From contig CAKTTM010000084.1 of NCBI GenBank assembly GCA_934615145.1, positions 1 to 7,737 of the forward strand: DNA of 7,737 nucleotides. The letters are read 5' to 3'. Below the pieces are notes generated by a model. That model saw only the letters and a list, made by a program, of their open reading frames with translations. It made no database searches and was not told the DNA's origin. The position numbers and the translations under genes were made by a program. Position 1 is the stretch's first letter, and the number at the start of each line of letters is the position of its first letter. Positions 1 to 6,475 of this stretch are shown one piece after another. The stretch is from an uncultured Clostridia bacterium. GTDB lineage: Bacteria; Bacillota; Clostridia; Christensenellales; Aristaeellaceae.

Positions 1-582
1 GAGTATGTGTCCCGCGAGCTGACCACCGGTGTGGGCGGCGGCGTCTGCCAATCCAGCACCACCATCTATCAGGCCGCTGTGATGGCAGGCCTCAAGATCA
101 CCAGCCGTACCATCCACTCCGACCCAGTCAACTATGCCGATCCTGGCACGGACGCGACGGTGTATTGGAGCGACGGACGCAAGATAGACCTTAAATTCCG
201 CAACAACACCGCCAGCGATATCTATATCACCGCGCATGTGCGCAGCGACCGTGCCAATGCCAAGCGTTTGGTGACGGAGATCAAGATATACGGCGAATCC
301 TTGGGTGAGGGCGTCCGCTATGCCATGAAGCCTGTGGTGACCGAGGTGCTCTATCCTACGGATGAGATCATCTATCAGCGTGACACCAAGATGCAGCATG
401 TGCTGTATAAGGACGAAACCAAGGAAATCGCCAAGGGCAAGAATGGCCAAGTGGTCAAGACCTATCTGCAAAAGTATGTCAACGGCATCCTGGTGGAGGA
501 AGGGCCCAATCCCATCACTACCGATACCTACAGGCCCAGGCAGCCGGTATTCTGGATCGGCACCATGAACAGGCCCAACTGA
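1..582 (+). CDS. VanW-family protein with C-terminal G5-like domain (3' part only)
   Basis: The reading frame is open from the first base, so the 5' end of the gene lies outside the window; 193 residues are visible. They begin inside a VanW domain, shown by the Gly-rich GVGGGVCQSSTTIY stretch (visible residues 10-23), a following THIS-like segment with His39, and DATVYW plus KFRNNT blocks near residues 55-70. From about residue 110 to 170 comes a G5-like beta module (EVLYPTDEIIYQRD, then VVKTYLQKYVNGILVEE), the usual tail of clostridial VanW proteins. Such proteins are normally exported and bound to membrane or cell wall. Their biochemical role is unsettled, and the link to vancomycin resistance comes only from one gene cluster, so resistance should not be inferred here. 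The signal peptide and any N-terminal domain cannot be judged. The gene ends 75 bases before nadK, which has its own promoter. Confidence 0.88.
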   Translation, partial: EYVSRELTTGVGGGVCQSSTTIYQAAVMAGLKITSRTIHSDPVNYADPGTDATVYWSDGRKIDLKFRNNTASDIYITAHVRSDRANAKRLVTEIKIYGESLGEGVRYAMKPVVTEVLYPTDEIIYQRDTKMQHVLYKDETKEIAKGKNGQVVKTYLQKYVNGILVEEGPNPITTDTYRPRQPVFWIGTMNRPN

Positions 583-588
583 TCAAAA

Positions 589-620
589 CCTGCATGAATA
601 ATCTTGCAGGTTCATGCAGG
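589..620. repeat. Perfect 10-bp inverted repeat flanking the nadK -35 box
   Basis: CCTGCATGAA at 589-598 is matched exactly by its reverse complement TTCATGCAGG at 611-620, with 12 bases between. Arm centres are 22 bp apart, about two helical turns. The -35 box (604-609) lies in the loop and the right arm in the -35/-10 spacer, so a bound protein would block the promoter. The alternative is a transcription terminator for the VanW gene, but no T-run follows the right arm. A partial third copy of the arm (TTGCAGG, 604-610) lies in the loop. Confidence 0.6.
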
Positions 621-632
621 CCGTGTTATAAT
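604..632 (+). promoter_or_regulatory. Extended -10 promoter for nadK-argR-recN
   Basis: TTGCAG (604-609) is followed after 17 bases by a perfect TATAAT (627-632), with TG one base upstream (624-625), the extended -10 motif. Transcription should start near 639, leaving a leader of about 20 bases before the GTG start. The -35 box matches consensus only in its first three bases, but the perfect extended -10 compensates. Confidence 0.8.
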
Positions 633-657
633 CGACATATCAACAGAAAGGTGTCGC

Positions 658-1512
658 GTGGGGCAGAACGTGTATTTTTTGTTTGCAAATCCGCAGAAGC
701 CGCAGACCATTCAGGCCGCTGCGCGCCTTGCCCGACTACTTGAGCAGCAGGGGCAGCATGTCCTGCTGGATGCCTGGCTGTATGATGAGCTGCGCCTGGG
801 GCATCCAGCACAGCTGAGCGAACTGGATGGCGGCACCGAGGTGATTGTTTCGCTTGGCGGCGATGGCACACTGCTGCGTACGCTGGCGACAGCCGCCAGA
901 CACCAAATTCCCGTGCTGGGCGTTAACATGGGCAGGGTGGGCTTCCTGCTGGAGACCAACGAGGCCGGCCTGGAGCAGGCGCTGGAGCGCATCAGGCTCA
1001 AGGACTATTCGCTGGAACAGCGCATGATGCTCTCCTGCCGTGTGGGCGATGGGCCGGAGCATCTGGTGATGAATGATGCGGTGCTCAGCCGGGGCGCCAA
1101 CCCGTCCAGCATCGTGGTGGATGTCTATGCGGATGATGAGCTGGTCTATGCGACCCATGGTGACGGCGTCATCGTGTCCACGGCCACCGGCTCCACCAGC
1201 TATTGTTTGTCCGCAGGCGGGCCGGTGCTGCATCCCAGCCTTGACAACATCGTAGTTCTGCCCATCTGCACCCACAAGGCACAGCAGCTGCCCGTGGTGC
1301 TTTCCGGTGAGGTGAGCATCCGGCTGTCCGCCGAATCGGTGCCGGACAGACGCCACCAGGTGGTCTTTGATGGGCAGACCTGTTTTGAACTGCCAGGGCC
1401 AGTAACCGTCAGCATCAAGCGCGCAGCGCAAAAGGCCTTGTTTATCCGCCTGGAAAAGCAGCAATTCTTTACCCGCCTCAGACAAAAGCAGACCGAGTGG
1501 AGCATGAGATAG
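658..1512 (+). CDS. nadK: NAD kinase (ATP/polyphosphate-NAD 2'-phosphotransferase)
   Basis: Phosphorylates NAD to NADP in the cytoplasm, the only route to NADP in most bacteria. The GTG start at 658 is preferred because AGAAAGG (645-651) sits six bases upstream and the protein then opens MGQNVYFLFANP. Any earlier in-frame start would lie inside the promoter. The product has 284 residues, a normal family length. Diagnostic motifs are LGGDGTLL with Asp69 (NAD binding and catalysis), the NMGRVGFL block, MNDAV with Asn139-Asp140 (the family's NE/ND motif), and HGDGVIVSTATGSTSY from 167 to 182, followed by SAGGP. It is the first gene of an operon with argR, whose start lies 15 bases after this stop codon. 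Linkage of nadK, argR and recN is common in Bacillota, which supports the call. Confidence 0.96.
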   Translation: MGQNVYFLFANPQKPQTIQAAARLARLLEQQGQHVLLDAWLYDELRLGHPAQLSELDGGTEVIVSLGGDGTLLRTLATAARHQIPVLGVNMGRVGFLLETNEAGLEQALERIRLKDYSLEQRMMLSCRVGDGPEHLVMNDAVLSRGANPSSIVVDVYADDELVYATHGDGVIVSTATGSTSYCLSAGGPVLHPSLDNIVVLPICTHKAQQLPVVLSGEVSIRLSAESVPDRRHQVVFDGQTCFELPGPVTVSIKRAAQKALFIRLEKQQFFTRLRQKQTEWSMR

Positions 1513-1527
1513 CAAAGGAGACTGACC

Positions 1528-1977
1528 ATGAAGAGTGCCAGACAGACCGCCATCCTCAGCCTTGTAGAGCAGCAGGACATCAAAACCCAGGAAGAGCTTG
1601 CCCAGAAACTGCGAGAGCGCGGCATCGTGGTGACACAGGCCACCGTATCGCGCGACATCAAGGAGCTGCGTCTGCTCAAGGTGCTGTCTGCCAGCGGCGG
1701 CTACAAGTACGCCACGGCCGATCAGGCGGAGCACGGCATCTCCGAGCGCTTTGTGCGCATGTTCGTGGATTCCGTGATTTCCATCAATTACTCGGGCAAC
1801 ATCGTCGTCATCAAGACGCTGGCCGGCTCCGCCAATGTGGCGGGCGAGGCGATCGACAGCATGCGCTGGCCTGAGATCCTGGGCACCCTGTCAGGGGATA
1901 ACACCATCATGGTGGTCGTGCGCAACGAGGAAGACGCGCCGATGATCGTTGAAAAGTTCCACGAAATCATCAAGTAA
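1528..1977 (+). CDS. argR: Arginine repressor ArgR/AhrC
   Basis: Arginine-dependent regulator that represses arginine biosynthesis and may activate its catabolism, working as a hexamer. The 149-residue length is typical. The N-terminal winged helix spans about 1-65 and includes the recognition helix TQATVSRDIKEL (36-47), with the Ser41-Arg42 pair that contacts DNA. The C-terminal oligomerisation and arginine-binding domain spans about 75-149 and has GTLSGDNTI at 119-127. The arginine-binding acidic pair, usually Asp-Asp, reads Asp124-Asn125 here. The ATG start follows a good AAAGGAG (1514-1520) at seven bases. I see no convincing ARG-box operators elsewhere in the window, so its targets are probably distant. 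It is cotranscribed with nadK and recN. Confidence 0.96.
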   Translation: MKSARQTAILSLVEQQDIKTQEELAQKLRERGIVVTQATVSRDIKELRLLKVLSASGGYKYATADQAEHGISERFVRMFVDSVISINYSGNIVVIKTLAGSANVAGEAIDSMRWPEILGTLSGDNTIMVVVRNEEDAPMIVEKFHEIIK

Positions 1978-2000
1978 TTGTCACGGGTCATTGAATCGAG

Positions 2001-3701
2001 ATGCTGAGCCAACTGACCATCCGAAACATCGCGCTGGTGGAGCAGATCACGCTTGGCTTTGCCCGTGGTATGAATGTGCTGACAGGCGAGACGGGCGCTG
2101 GCAAGTCCATCATCGTTGACGCCGTCAGCTTCCTGCTGGGCGGCAAGGCTGACAAGGACATCATCCGCGCCGGCAGCGCGCAGGCCTATGTGGAGGGCGT
2201 TTTCGAGGTTGCTGACAACCAGGAGGCGCTCATTTTTCTGCGCGACAATGACATGACGCCCGAAGACGGCGAGATCATCCTGGCGCGCGAGCTCAATCAG
2301 TCCGGGCGCAACACCTGCCGCATCAATGGCATCGCAGTACCCCTGAGCCTGCTGCGCCAGCTGTCCGCCACGCTGATGGATATCCATGGCCAGCACGAGC
2401 ATCAGTCGCTTCTGGATGAGAAGCGGCACCTGCGCTTCCTGGATGACTATGGCGGCGAAGCACAGATTTTGAAGCTACAGGCCGTGCGCGAGCGCTTTGA
2501 GGCCTGGCATCAGCTGCGCCAGCAGCATGACGAATTGAGCCGGCTCTATGCCAGCAGGCAGGAGCGCTTGATGCTCCTCAGCGCCCAGCAAAAGGAGCTC
2601 AAGGCCGCCAAGCTGACACCCGGTGAGGAGGACAGCCTGAAGGAAAAGCTGGAGCGCCAGCGCAACGCCGACAAGATACGCCGCTGGCTGCAGCAGGCCT
2701 ATGCCTCGCTCTATGACGCCGGGCGGGATGAGGAGGCGGCGCTGTCCCAGCTGCGGACAGCCATGGACGCGCTGGACACCATCAGCGGCTTTGACCCGGT
2801 CTTTGAGCAGGCGCGGGCGCGTGTGGAGTCGCTGTACTTTGAGGCAGAAGACATAGGCCTTGATCTGCGCGCGCGGCTGGATGCCCTGGACATGGACGAG
2901 GGCAGCCTGCAGGCCACCGCCGAGCGTCTGGATTTGCTCAAGCGCCTGAGCCGTCGCTACGGCATGCCCAGCGATGACTTGATCGAGGCGCTGGAGCGCA
3001 TTGAAGAGGAGCTTAGTCAGCTTGACACCGCGGAGGAAAGGCTGGACGGCCTGGCCAGGCAGGTGGATCAGGCGCTGGCTGACTATGATAAGGTGGCTGC
3101 AGTGCTCAGTCAGTCGCGGCGGGCACTGGCACAGCGCCTGCAGGAGGAGATGGAGAGCCAGTTAGCTGACCTCAACATGGCGGGTACGCGCTTCTATATC
3201 GCATTTGATGCCCCGAGGCCAACGCCTGGCTTCCATGGCATTGACCAAATCCGCATGCTGCTGGCGCCCAATCTGGGCGAGGAGGCCAAGCCGCTGTCCA
3301 AGATCGCCTCTGGCGGTGAAGCCTCGCGGCTGATGCTGGCGCTCAAATGCATTGCGGCAGAGCGCAGCGGCATCCCGGCCATGATATTCGATGAGATTGA
3401 CACCGGCATTTCTGGCCGCACCGCCCAGGTGGTCGCGGAGAAGCTATGGGACATCGCGCGCTATCGCCAGGTGCTGTGTGTGACCCACCTGCAGCAGATC
3501 GCCGCCATGGCCAGCAGTCACTATCTGGTGGCCAAGCATGAAGAGGGCGGCCGGACACTCACCAGCCTGACAGAACTGGGCGACAGCCAGCGCATCCAGG
3601 AGCTTTCCCGGATGATCAGCGGCTTCAGCGAGGACAGCCGCTCCAGCCTGGCCCATGCTGAGCATATGCTGGCGGAGGCAAAGGCCTACCGGGAGAAGTG
3701 A
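2001..3701 (+). CDS. recN: DNA repair protein RecN (SMC-like ATPase)
   Basis: Cytoplasmic SMC-like ATPase recruited early to double-strand breaks in RecA-dependent recombinational repair. At 566 residues it is full length. The protein opens MLSQLTIRNIALVEQ, the usual RecN start. Walker A is GETGAGKS at 29-36. The middle, about 150-370, is rich in Glu, Gln, Arg and Leu and should form the antiparallel coiled coil. The ABC signature is SGGEASRLML from 437, Walker B is MIFDEIDTG at 461-469, and the H-loop is VTHLQQIAAM with His496. The gene begins 23 bases after argR. No strong Shine-Dalgarno precedes the ATG (only CGAG directly before it), so translation may depend on coupling to argR or be modest. 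No clear terminator follows before the tRNA promoter. Confidence 0.97.
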   Translation: MLSQLTIRNIALVEQITLGFARGMNVLTGETGAGKSIIVDAVSFLLGGKADKDIIRAGSAQAYVEGVFEVADNQEALIFLRDNDMTPEDGEIILARELNQSGRNTCRINGIAVPLSLLRQLSATLMDIHGQHEHQSLLDEKRHLRFLDDYGGEAQILKLQAVRERFEAWHQLRQQHDELSRLYASRQERLMLLSAQQKELKAAKLTPGEEDSLKEKLERQRNADKIRRWLQQAYASLYDAGRDEEAALSQLRTAMDALDTISGFDPVFEQARARVESLYFEAEDIGLDLRARLDALDMDEGSLQATAERLDLLKRLSRRYGMPSDDLIEALERIEEELSQLDTAEERLDGLARQVDQALADYDKVAAVLSQSRRALAQRLQEEMESQLADLNMAGTRFYIAFDAPRPTPGFHGIDQIRMLLAPNLGEEAKPLSKIASGGEASRLMLALKCIAAERSGIPAMIFDEIDTGISGRTAQVVAEKLWDIARYRQVLCVTHLQQIAAMASSHYLVAKHEEGGRTLTSLTELGDSQRIQELSRMISGFSEDSRSSLAHAEHMLAEAKAYREK

Positions 3702-3770
3702 CCGGGAGTATGGTCTGCTTTTTGTCAGATTGACCTTGCGGGCGAAAACTGACTTACAGCATTTTCGAGG

Positions 3771-3799
3771 TTGACAGGAAGCGTCTGCTTTGTTATATT
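3771..3799 (+). promoter_or_regulatory. Near-consensus promoter for the tRNA-Ser pair
   Basis: A perfect TTGACA (3771-3776) is separated by 17 bases from TATATT (3794-3799), with TG one base upstream of the -10 (3791-3792). This is the strongest promoter in the window, as expected for a stable RNA operon. The predicted start near 3806 leaves a leader of about 30 bases for RNase processing before the first tRNA. Confidence 0.85.
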
Positions 3800-3835
3800 G
3801 TCTGAGCGCTTTTCACGAAGGCTTGGCGCAAACGT

Positions 3836-3924
3836 GGAGAGATGGCCGAGTGGTTTATGGCGCCAGTCTTGAAAACTGGTGATGCTGAAAGGCACCGGGG
3901 GTTCGAATCCCTCTCTCTCCGCCA
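3836..3924 (+). tRNA. tRNA-Ser (anticodon UGA)
   Basis: An acceptor stem of seven pairs joins GGAGAGA (3836-3842) to TCTCTCC (3914-3920), then discriminator G and encoded CCA (3922-3924). The anticodon stem CCAGT/ACTGG encloses the loop CTTGAAA with TGA at 3870-3872, reading UCN serine codons. A long variable arm follows (about 3880-3894), the mark of class II tRNAs such as Ser. The T arm contains GGTTCGAATCC. The total length is 89 nt. Confidence 0.97.
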
Positions 3925-3940
3925 TCCTGCAATCTGGCTT

Positions 3941-4031
3941 GGAGAAGTACCCAAGTGGCCGAAGGGGCTCCCCTGCTAAGGGAGTAGTGTGCTAACGCGC
4001 AGCCCGGGTTCAAATCCCGGCTTCTCCGCCA
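3941..4031 (+). tRNA. tRNA-Ser (anticodon GCU)
   Basis: Acceptor GGAGAAG (3941-3947) pairs with CTTCTCC (4021-4027), followed by G and encoded CCA (4029-4031). The anticodon stem CTCCC/GGGAG holds the loop CTGCTAA with GCT at 3975-3977, reading AGC and AGU serine codons. The long variable arm (about 3985-4003) confirms class II. It lies 16 bases after the UGA tRNA with no promoter of its own, so the two are one transcript. Together they read all six serine codons, given wobble modification of the UGA anticodon. Confidence 0.97.
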
Positions 4032-4036
4032 ACAAG

Positions 4037-4070
4037 AAACCCTTGAAAACATTGAGTTTTCAAGGGTTTT
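4037..4070 (+). terminator. Intrinsic terminator of the tRNA-Ser operon
   Basis: A perfect 14-bp stem joins 4037-4050 (AAACCCTTGAAAAC) to 4056-4069 around a five-base ATTGA loop. The right arm ends in TTTT and is followed by CT, giving a short U-tract. It begins five bases after the second tRNA's CCA. Confidence 0.85.
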
Positions 4071-4087
4071 CTGTATGCTGAGATATG

Positions 4088-4099
4088 TGAAGCGCTTCA
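4088..4099. promoter_or_regulatory. Candidate LacI-family operator (12-bp palindrome)
   Basis: TGAAGCGCTTCA is a perfect palindrome centred on CG, the form of many LacI/GalR-family operators and close to a catabolite-response element. It lies 125 bases before the oxidoreductase start, in the only gap where that operon's control region can be. No LacI-type regulator is in the window, so the match is by pattern only. It also falls within a coding-like stretch, so chance is possible. Confidence 0.35.
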
Positions 4100-4115
4100 T
4101 CCCATCATCGCCGCC

Positions 4116-4144
4116 TTGAGCAAGCTGGCCAAATATGATAAAGT
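4116..4144 (+). promoter_or_regulatory. Weak candidate promoter for the dehydrogenase operon
   Basis: TTGAGC (4116-4121) and TAAAGT (4139-4144) are 17 bases apart, each matching consensus at four of six positions. An alternative -10, TAAAAT (4179-4184), is a better hexamer and lies 40 bases before the start codon, but has no recognisable -35. A promoter is needed here because the tRNA terminator separates this operon from upstream transcription, but which one is used is uncertain. Confidence 0.25.
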
Positions 4145-4223
4145 AGTAATCATCCAAGAGAGATATCTGAATCGGCTGTAAAATCAACAGGCGGGATGCC
4201 TGCATATCCAAGTGAGGTGTAAT

Positions 4224-5348
4224 ATGGATAGAAAGTTCAAAGTGGTCATCATCGGTTTCGCGCATATGCATATCAATGATGTGGGTGCGCAGTTTGCCGC
4301 GCATCCACGCATTGATTTGTGCGCCCTGGCCGATACCGTGCCTGCCGTGGCGGAGTCCAAGGTGGCCCCCTACACACGCGAATGGAATGTGGCCTTTGCC
4401 AAGAAGAACTTCGGCATCCAGAGAGAATATGAAAGCTACATCGAGATGCTGGAAATAGAGAAGCCCGATCTGGCCATCATCACATCCGAGAATGAGCGGC
4501 ATGCAGAGATTGTCGAAGCTTGTGCCAAGCGGGGCGTCGGGGCTTGCATTGAAAAGCCCATGGCTTCCAGCCTGGCCCACGCCCTCCGGATGGTGCGGGC
4601 ATCGCAGCGCTATCAGACGCCGCTGATCGTCAACTGGCCCTCTGTCTGGGATCCCGCATTGCATCAGATGAAGAAGCTCGCCGACGCTGGCCGGATTGGC
4701 AGATTGATTGAGTTTAAGGTCCGCAACAATCACACCGGCCCCTTGGGGCCCGGCGCTGCGCACAAGGGCGTGACCGACAAGGCCGAGACCTTATCAAGCG
4801 CGGACCTTGCCGCCACATGGTGGCATCAGCATGAACAGGGCGGTGGCGCGATGCTGGATTACTGCTGCTATGGGTGCATGCTCAGCCATTGGTTCTTTGG
4901 CGTGCAGGCGACTGCCGCCTTTGGCATACGTGGCAATTTTATCAACCATTGGAGCAATGCCGAAGACAACGCGCTGATGATCGTGAGATTTCCCGAGGCC
5001 ATGGCCACTGTTGAAGCCAACTGGACCACATACAACGATCTGATTTCGCATGGCCCCATGTTGTTTGGAACCAAGGGGGCGATGACCATTGATGTGGTGG
5101 ATGGCAGGCGGGTCGTTAAGATCGCGGAGCCTTCAGGAGAATTCACGTATGAGGCAGTGGATGCTCTGCCTGCTCACCTGAAGGACATCGCCAGCGCCTA
5201 CGTAAGCCATATGGAGGGCATGCCTTTGGATCTTATGCTTCAGCCCGAGTTCAATCTGCGCAGCATGGCCATACTTGACGCCGGCATCCGCTCGTCCAAC
5301 AGCGGCAAGCTGGAGCTGGTTGGCAACGCTGTCTGGCAGATCGGGTGA
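4224..5348 (+). CDS. Gfo/Idh/MocA-family NAD(P)-dependent oxidoreductase
   Basis: Probable sugar, inositol or sugar-acid dehydrogenase; the substrate cannot be named. The ATG at 4224 is chosen over an upstream in-frame GTG (4212) because that GTG forms part of the ribosome binding site GTGAGG (4212-4217). The product has 374 residues. The N-terminal Rossmann fold opens KVVIIGFAHMH, where the usual GxGxxG is replaced by a G-x-A-H form seen in some subgroups. EKP at 110-112 supplies the catalytic Lys111. The C-terminal substrate domain contains GGGAMLDYCCYG with Asp212 and Tyr216. Most relatives have D-x-x-x-H here; D-x-x-x-Y occurs in glucose-fructose oxidoreductase and its kin. The gene precedes the zinc dehydrogenase by 43 bases with no terminator between, so both are probably cotranscribed and metabolically linked. 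Confidence 0.88.
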   Translation: MDRKFKVVIIGFAHMHINDVGAQFAAHPRIDLCALADTVPAVAESKVAPYTREWNVAFAKKNFGIQREYESYIEMLEIEKPDLAIITSENERHAEIVEACAKRGVGACIEKPMASSLAHALRMVRASQRYQTPLIVNWPSVWDPALHQMKKLADAGRIGRLIEFKVRNNHTGPLGPGAAHKGVTDKAETLSSADLAATWWHQHEQGGGAMLDYCCYGCMLSHWFFGVQATAAFGIRGNFINHWSNAEDNALMIVRFPEAMATVEANWTTYNDLISHGPMLFGTKGAMTIDVVDGRRVVKIAEPSGEFTYEAVDALPAHLKDIASAYVSHMEGMPLDLMLQPEFNLRSMAILDAGIRSSNSGKLELVGNAVWQIG

Positions 5349-5391
5349 ATTGTAACCAGGCTTATCACGCAGTAAGGGAGATACTGACAGC

Positions 5392-6420
5392 ATGAAAGCA
5401 GCGGTATACTACGGCAAGCACGACTTGAGGCTGGAAGAGCGGCCAATGCCGGAACCAAAGGCGGGGGAAGTGCGCATCAAGGTGGCCTACTGCGGCGTCT
5501 GCGGGACGGATCACCATATCTTCCACGGCGACGGCGGCATGACCGATGTGCCGGTGGGCACAGTGATCGGCCACGAGTTTAGCGGCGTGGTGGACAAGGT
5601 GGGCAGCGGGGTGACTGACTTTAAGCCAGGCGACCGAGTGAGCGCTGACCCCAACGCCTGGTGCGGTGCCTGCGCCTTCTGCCTGGCAGGCAAGGCACAT
5701 TTTTGTGAGCACATGAAGGGCTTTGGCACCACTTTCCCTGGCGGCTTTGCCGAGTATCTGGCGATGCCCGCCAGTCAGGTGCATCTGCTGCCTGATAATC
5801 TGGATCTGAAGGCCGGCTCTCAGAGCGAGACATTGAGCTGCTGCGTCAATGGCATTGATTTATGCGGCATCCCTGCGGGGGACGAGGTACTGGTCATCGG
5901 CGGCGGGCCCATCGGCCTGATGATGCTGCAGCTGGCAAGGCTTGCTGGCGCGGCCAATATCATCGTCAGTGAACTGTCAGCAGACAAGCGTGCCCTGGCG
6001 CTCAAACTGGGCGCAGATATCGCGGTCGACCCCAAGGCGCAGGATCTGGCTGATGTACTGCGCCGCCACACCCGCAATGTCGACTGCGTCATCGAGGCGG
6101 CGGGCAGCGCCCTGACCCAGTCGCAGGCCATTGAGCTGGCCGGCAAAGGCGCCACCGTAATGCTCTTTGGCCTGGTGGCACCTCAGACTGAGATTAACAT
6201 CAAGCCCTTTGATATCTTCAAGAAGGAGCTGAAGATCACCTCCTCCTTCATCAACCCCTACACATTTGACCGTGCCATCCGCCTGCTGGCAGGCAGGCGG
6301 GTGGTCCTTGATGAGATCATCAGCGATGTCGTTCCACTGGAGAACATCGTCCAAGTCTTCACAGACCCTGCTTATCGCGGCAGGGGAAAGGTGCTCATCA
6401 GCATGCAGACAGACCAATAG
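5392..6420 (+). CDS. Zinc-dependent medium-chain dehydrogenase (sorbitol/threonine dehydrogenase-like)
   Basis: Cytoplasmic NAD-linked alcohol or polyol dehydrogenase of the MDR superfamily, 342 residues, full length. Catalytic zinc ligands are Cys37 (CGVCGTDHH) and His61-Glu62 (GHEFSGVV). The structural zinc site is C91, C94, C97 and C105 with the expected 2-2-7 spacing. The Rossmann motif is VIGGGPIGL (168-176), and the acidic residue in the following IIVSELSADKR favours NAD over NADP. The segment normally reading (L)EP(L)A, which gives a further zinc-site glutamate, reads SETLS here with Glu146 kept. AAGGGAG-type binding site (AAGGGAG, 5374-5380) lies 11 bases before the ATG. Pairing with a Gfo/Idh/MocA enzyme suggests catabolism of a polyol, inositol or sugar acid. 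L-iditol, galactitol or L-threonine could each be the substrate. Confidence 0.92.
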   Translation: MKAAVYYGKHDLRLEERPMPEPKAGEVRIKVAYCGVCGTDHHIFHGDGGMTDVPVGTVIGHEFSGVVDKVGSGVTDFKPGDRVSADPNAWCGACAFCLAGKAHFCEHMKGFGTTFPGGFAEYLAMPASQVHLLPDNLDLKAGSQSETLSCCVNGIDLCGIPAGDEVLVIGGGPIGLMMLQLARLAGAANIIVSELSADKRALALKLGADIAVDPKAQDLADVLRRHTRNVDCVIEAAGSALTQSQAIELAGKGATVMLFGLVAPQTEINIKPFDIFKKELKITSSFINPYTFDRAIRLLAGRRVVLDEIISDVVPLENIVQVFTDPAYRGRGKVLISMQTDQ

Positions 6421-6445
6421 GGACTGCTGACTCATGAATACCGCA

Positions 6446-6475
6446 AAAGAACCCCGCCTTGCGGCGGGGCTCTTA
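6446..6475. terminator. Bidirectional terminator between convergent genes
   Basis: CCCCGCC (6452-6458) pairs with GGCGGGG (6463-6469) around TTGC, and flanking AAGA/TCTT can extend the stem past one A-C mismatch. On the plus strand CTCTTATCTT follows and ends the dehydrogenase operon 31 bases after its stop codon. On the minus strand the stem is followed by TTCTTTTG, serving the zinc-ribbon gene. Confidence 0.8.

Noticed and set aside
1..582. Reading the VanW-family gene as a vancomycin resistance determinant
   Set aside because: VanW/G5 proteins are widespread in Clostridia outside van clusters, and no vanA, vanH, vanX or vanRS genes are in view.
604..657. Extended N-terminus of NAD kinase starting at TTG 604
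   Set aside because: The extra 18 codons would cover the -35 and -10 boxes and the ribosome binding site; the GTG at 658 has proper spacing and gives a normal NadK start.
736..1734. A 332-codon minus-strand frame opposite nadK and argR
   Set aside because: It is antisense to two genes with unambiguous motifs; its length is a by-product of GC-rich codon bias.
3705..3730. Possible intrinsic terminator after recN ending in TTTTT (3719-3723)
   Set aside because: The only pairing before the T-run is about three base pairs (ACC/GGT), too weak to call.
3713..3791. Direct repeat GTCTGCTTT at 3713-3721 and 3783-3791 flanking the region before the tRNAs, considered as an insertion scar
   Set aside because: Nine bases 70 apart is within chance in this composition, the second copy falls in the tRNA promoter, and there is nothing between them resembling a mobile element.
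3855..4763. A 302-codon minus-strand frame across the tRNAs and the oxidoreductase start
   Set aside because: It would translate both tRNA genes, the terminator and the antisense of a well-supported enzyme, and it has no family motifs.
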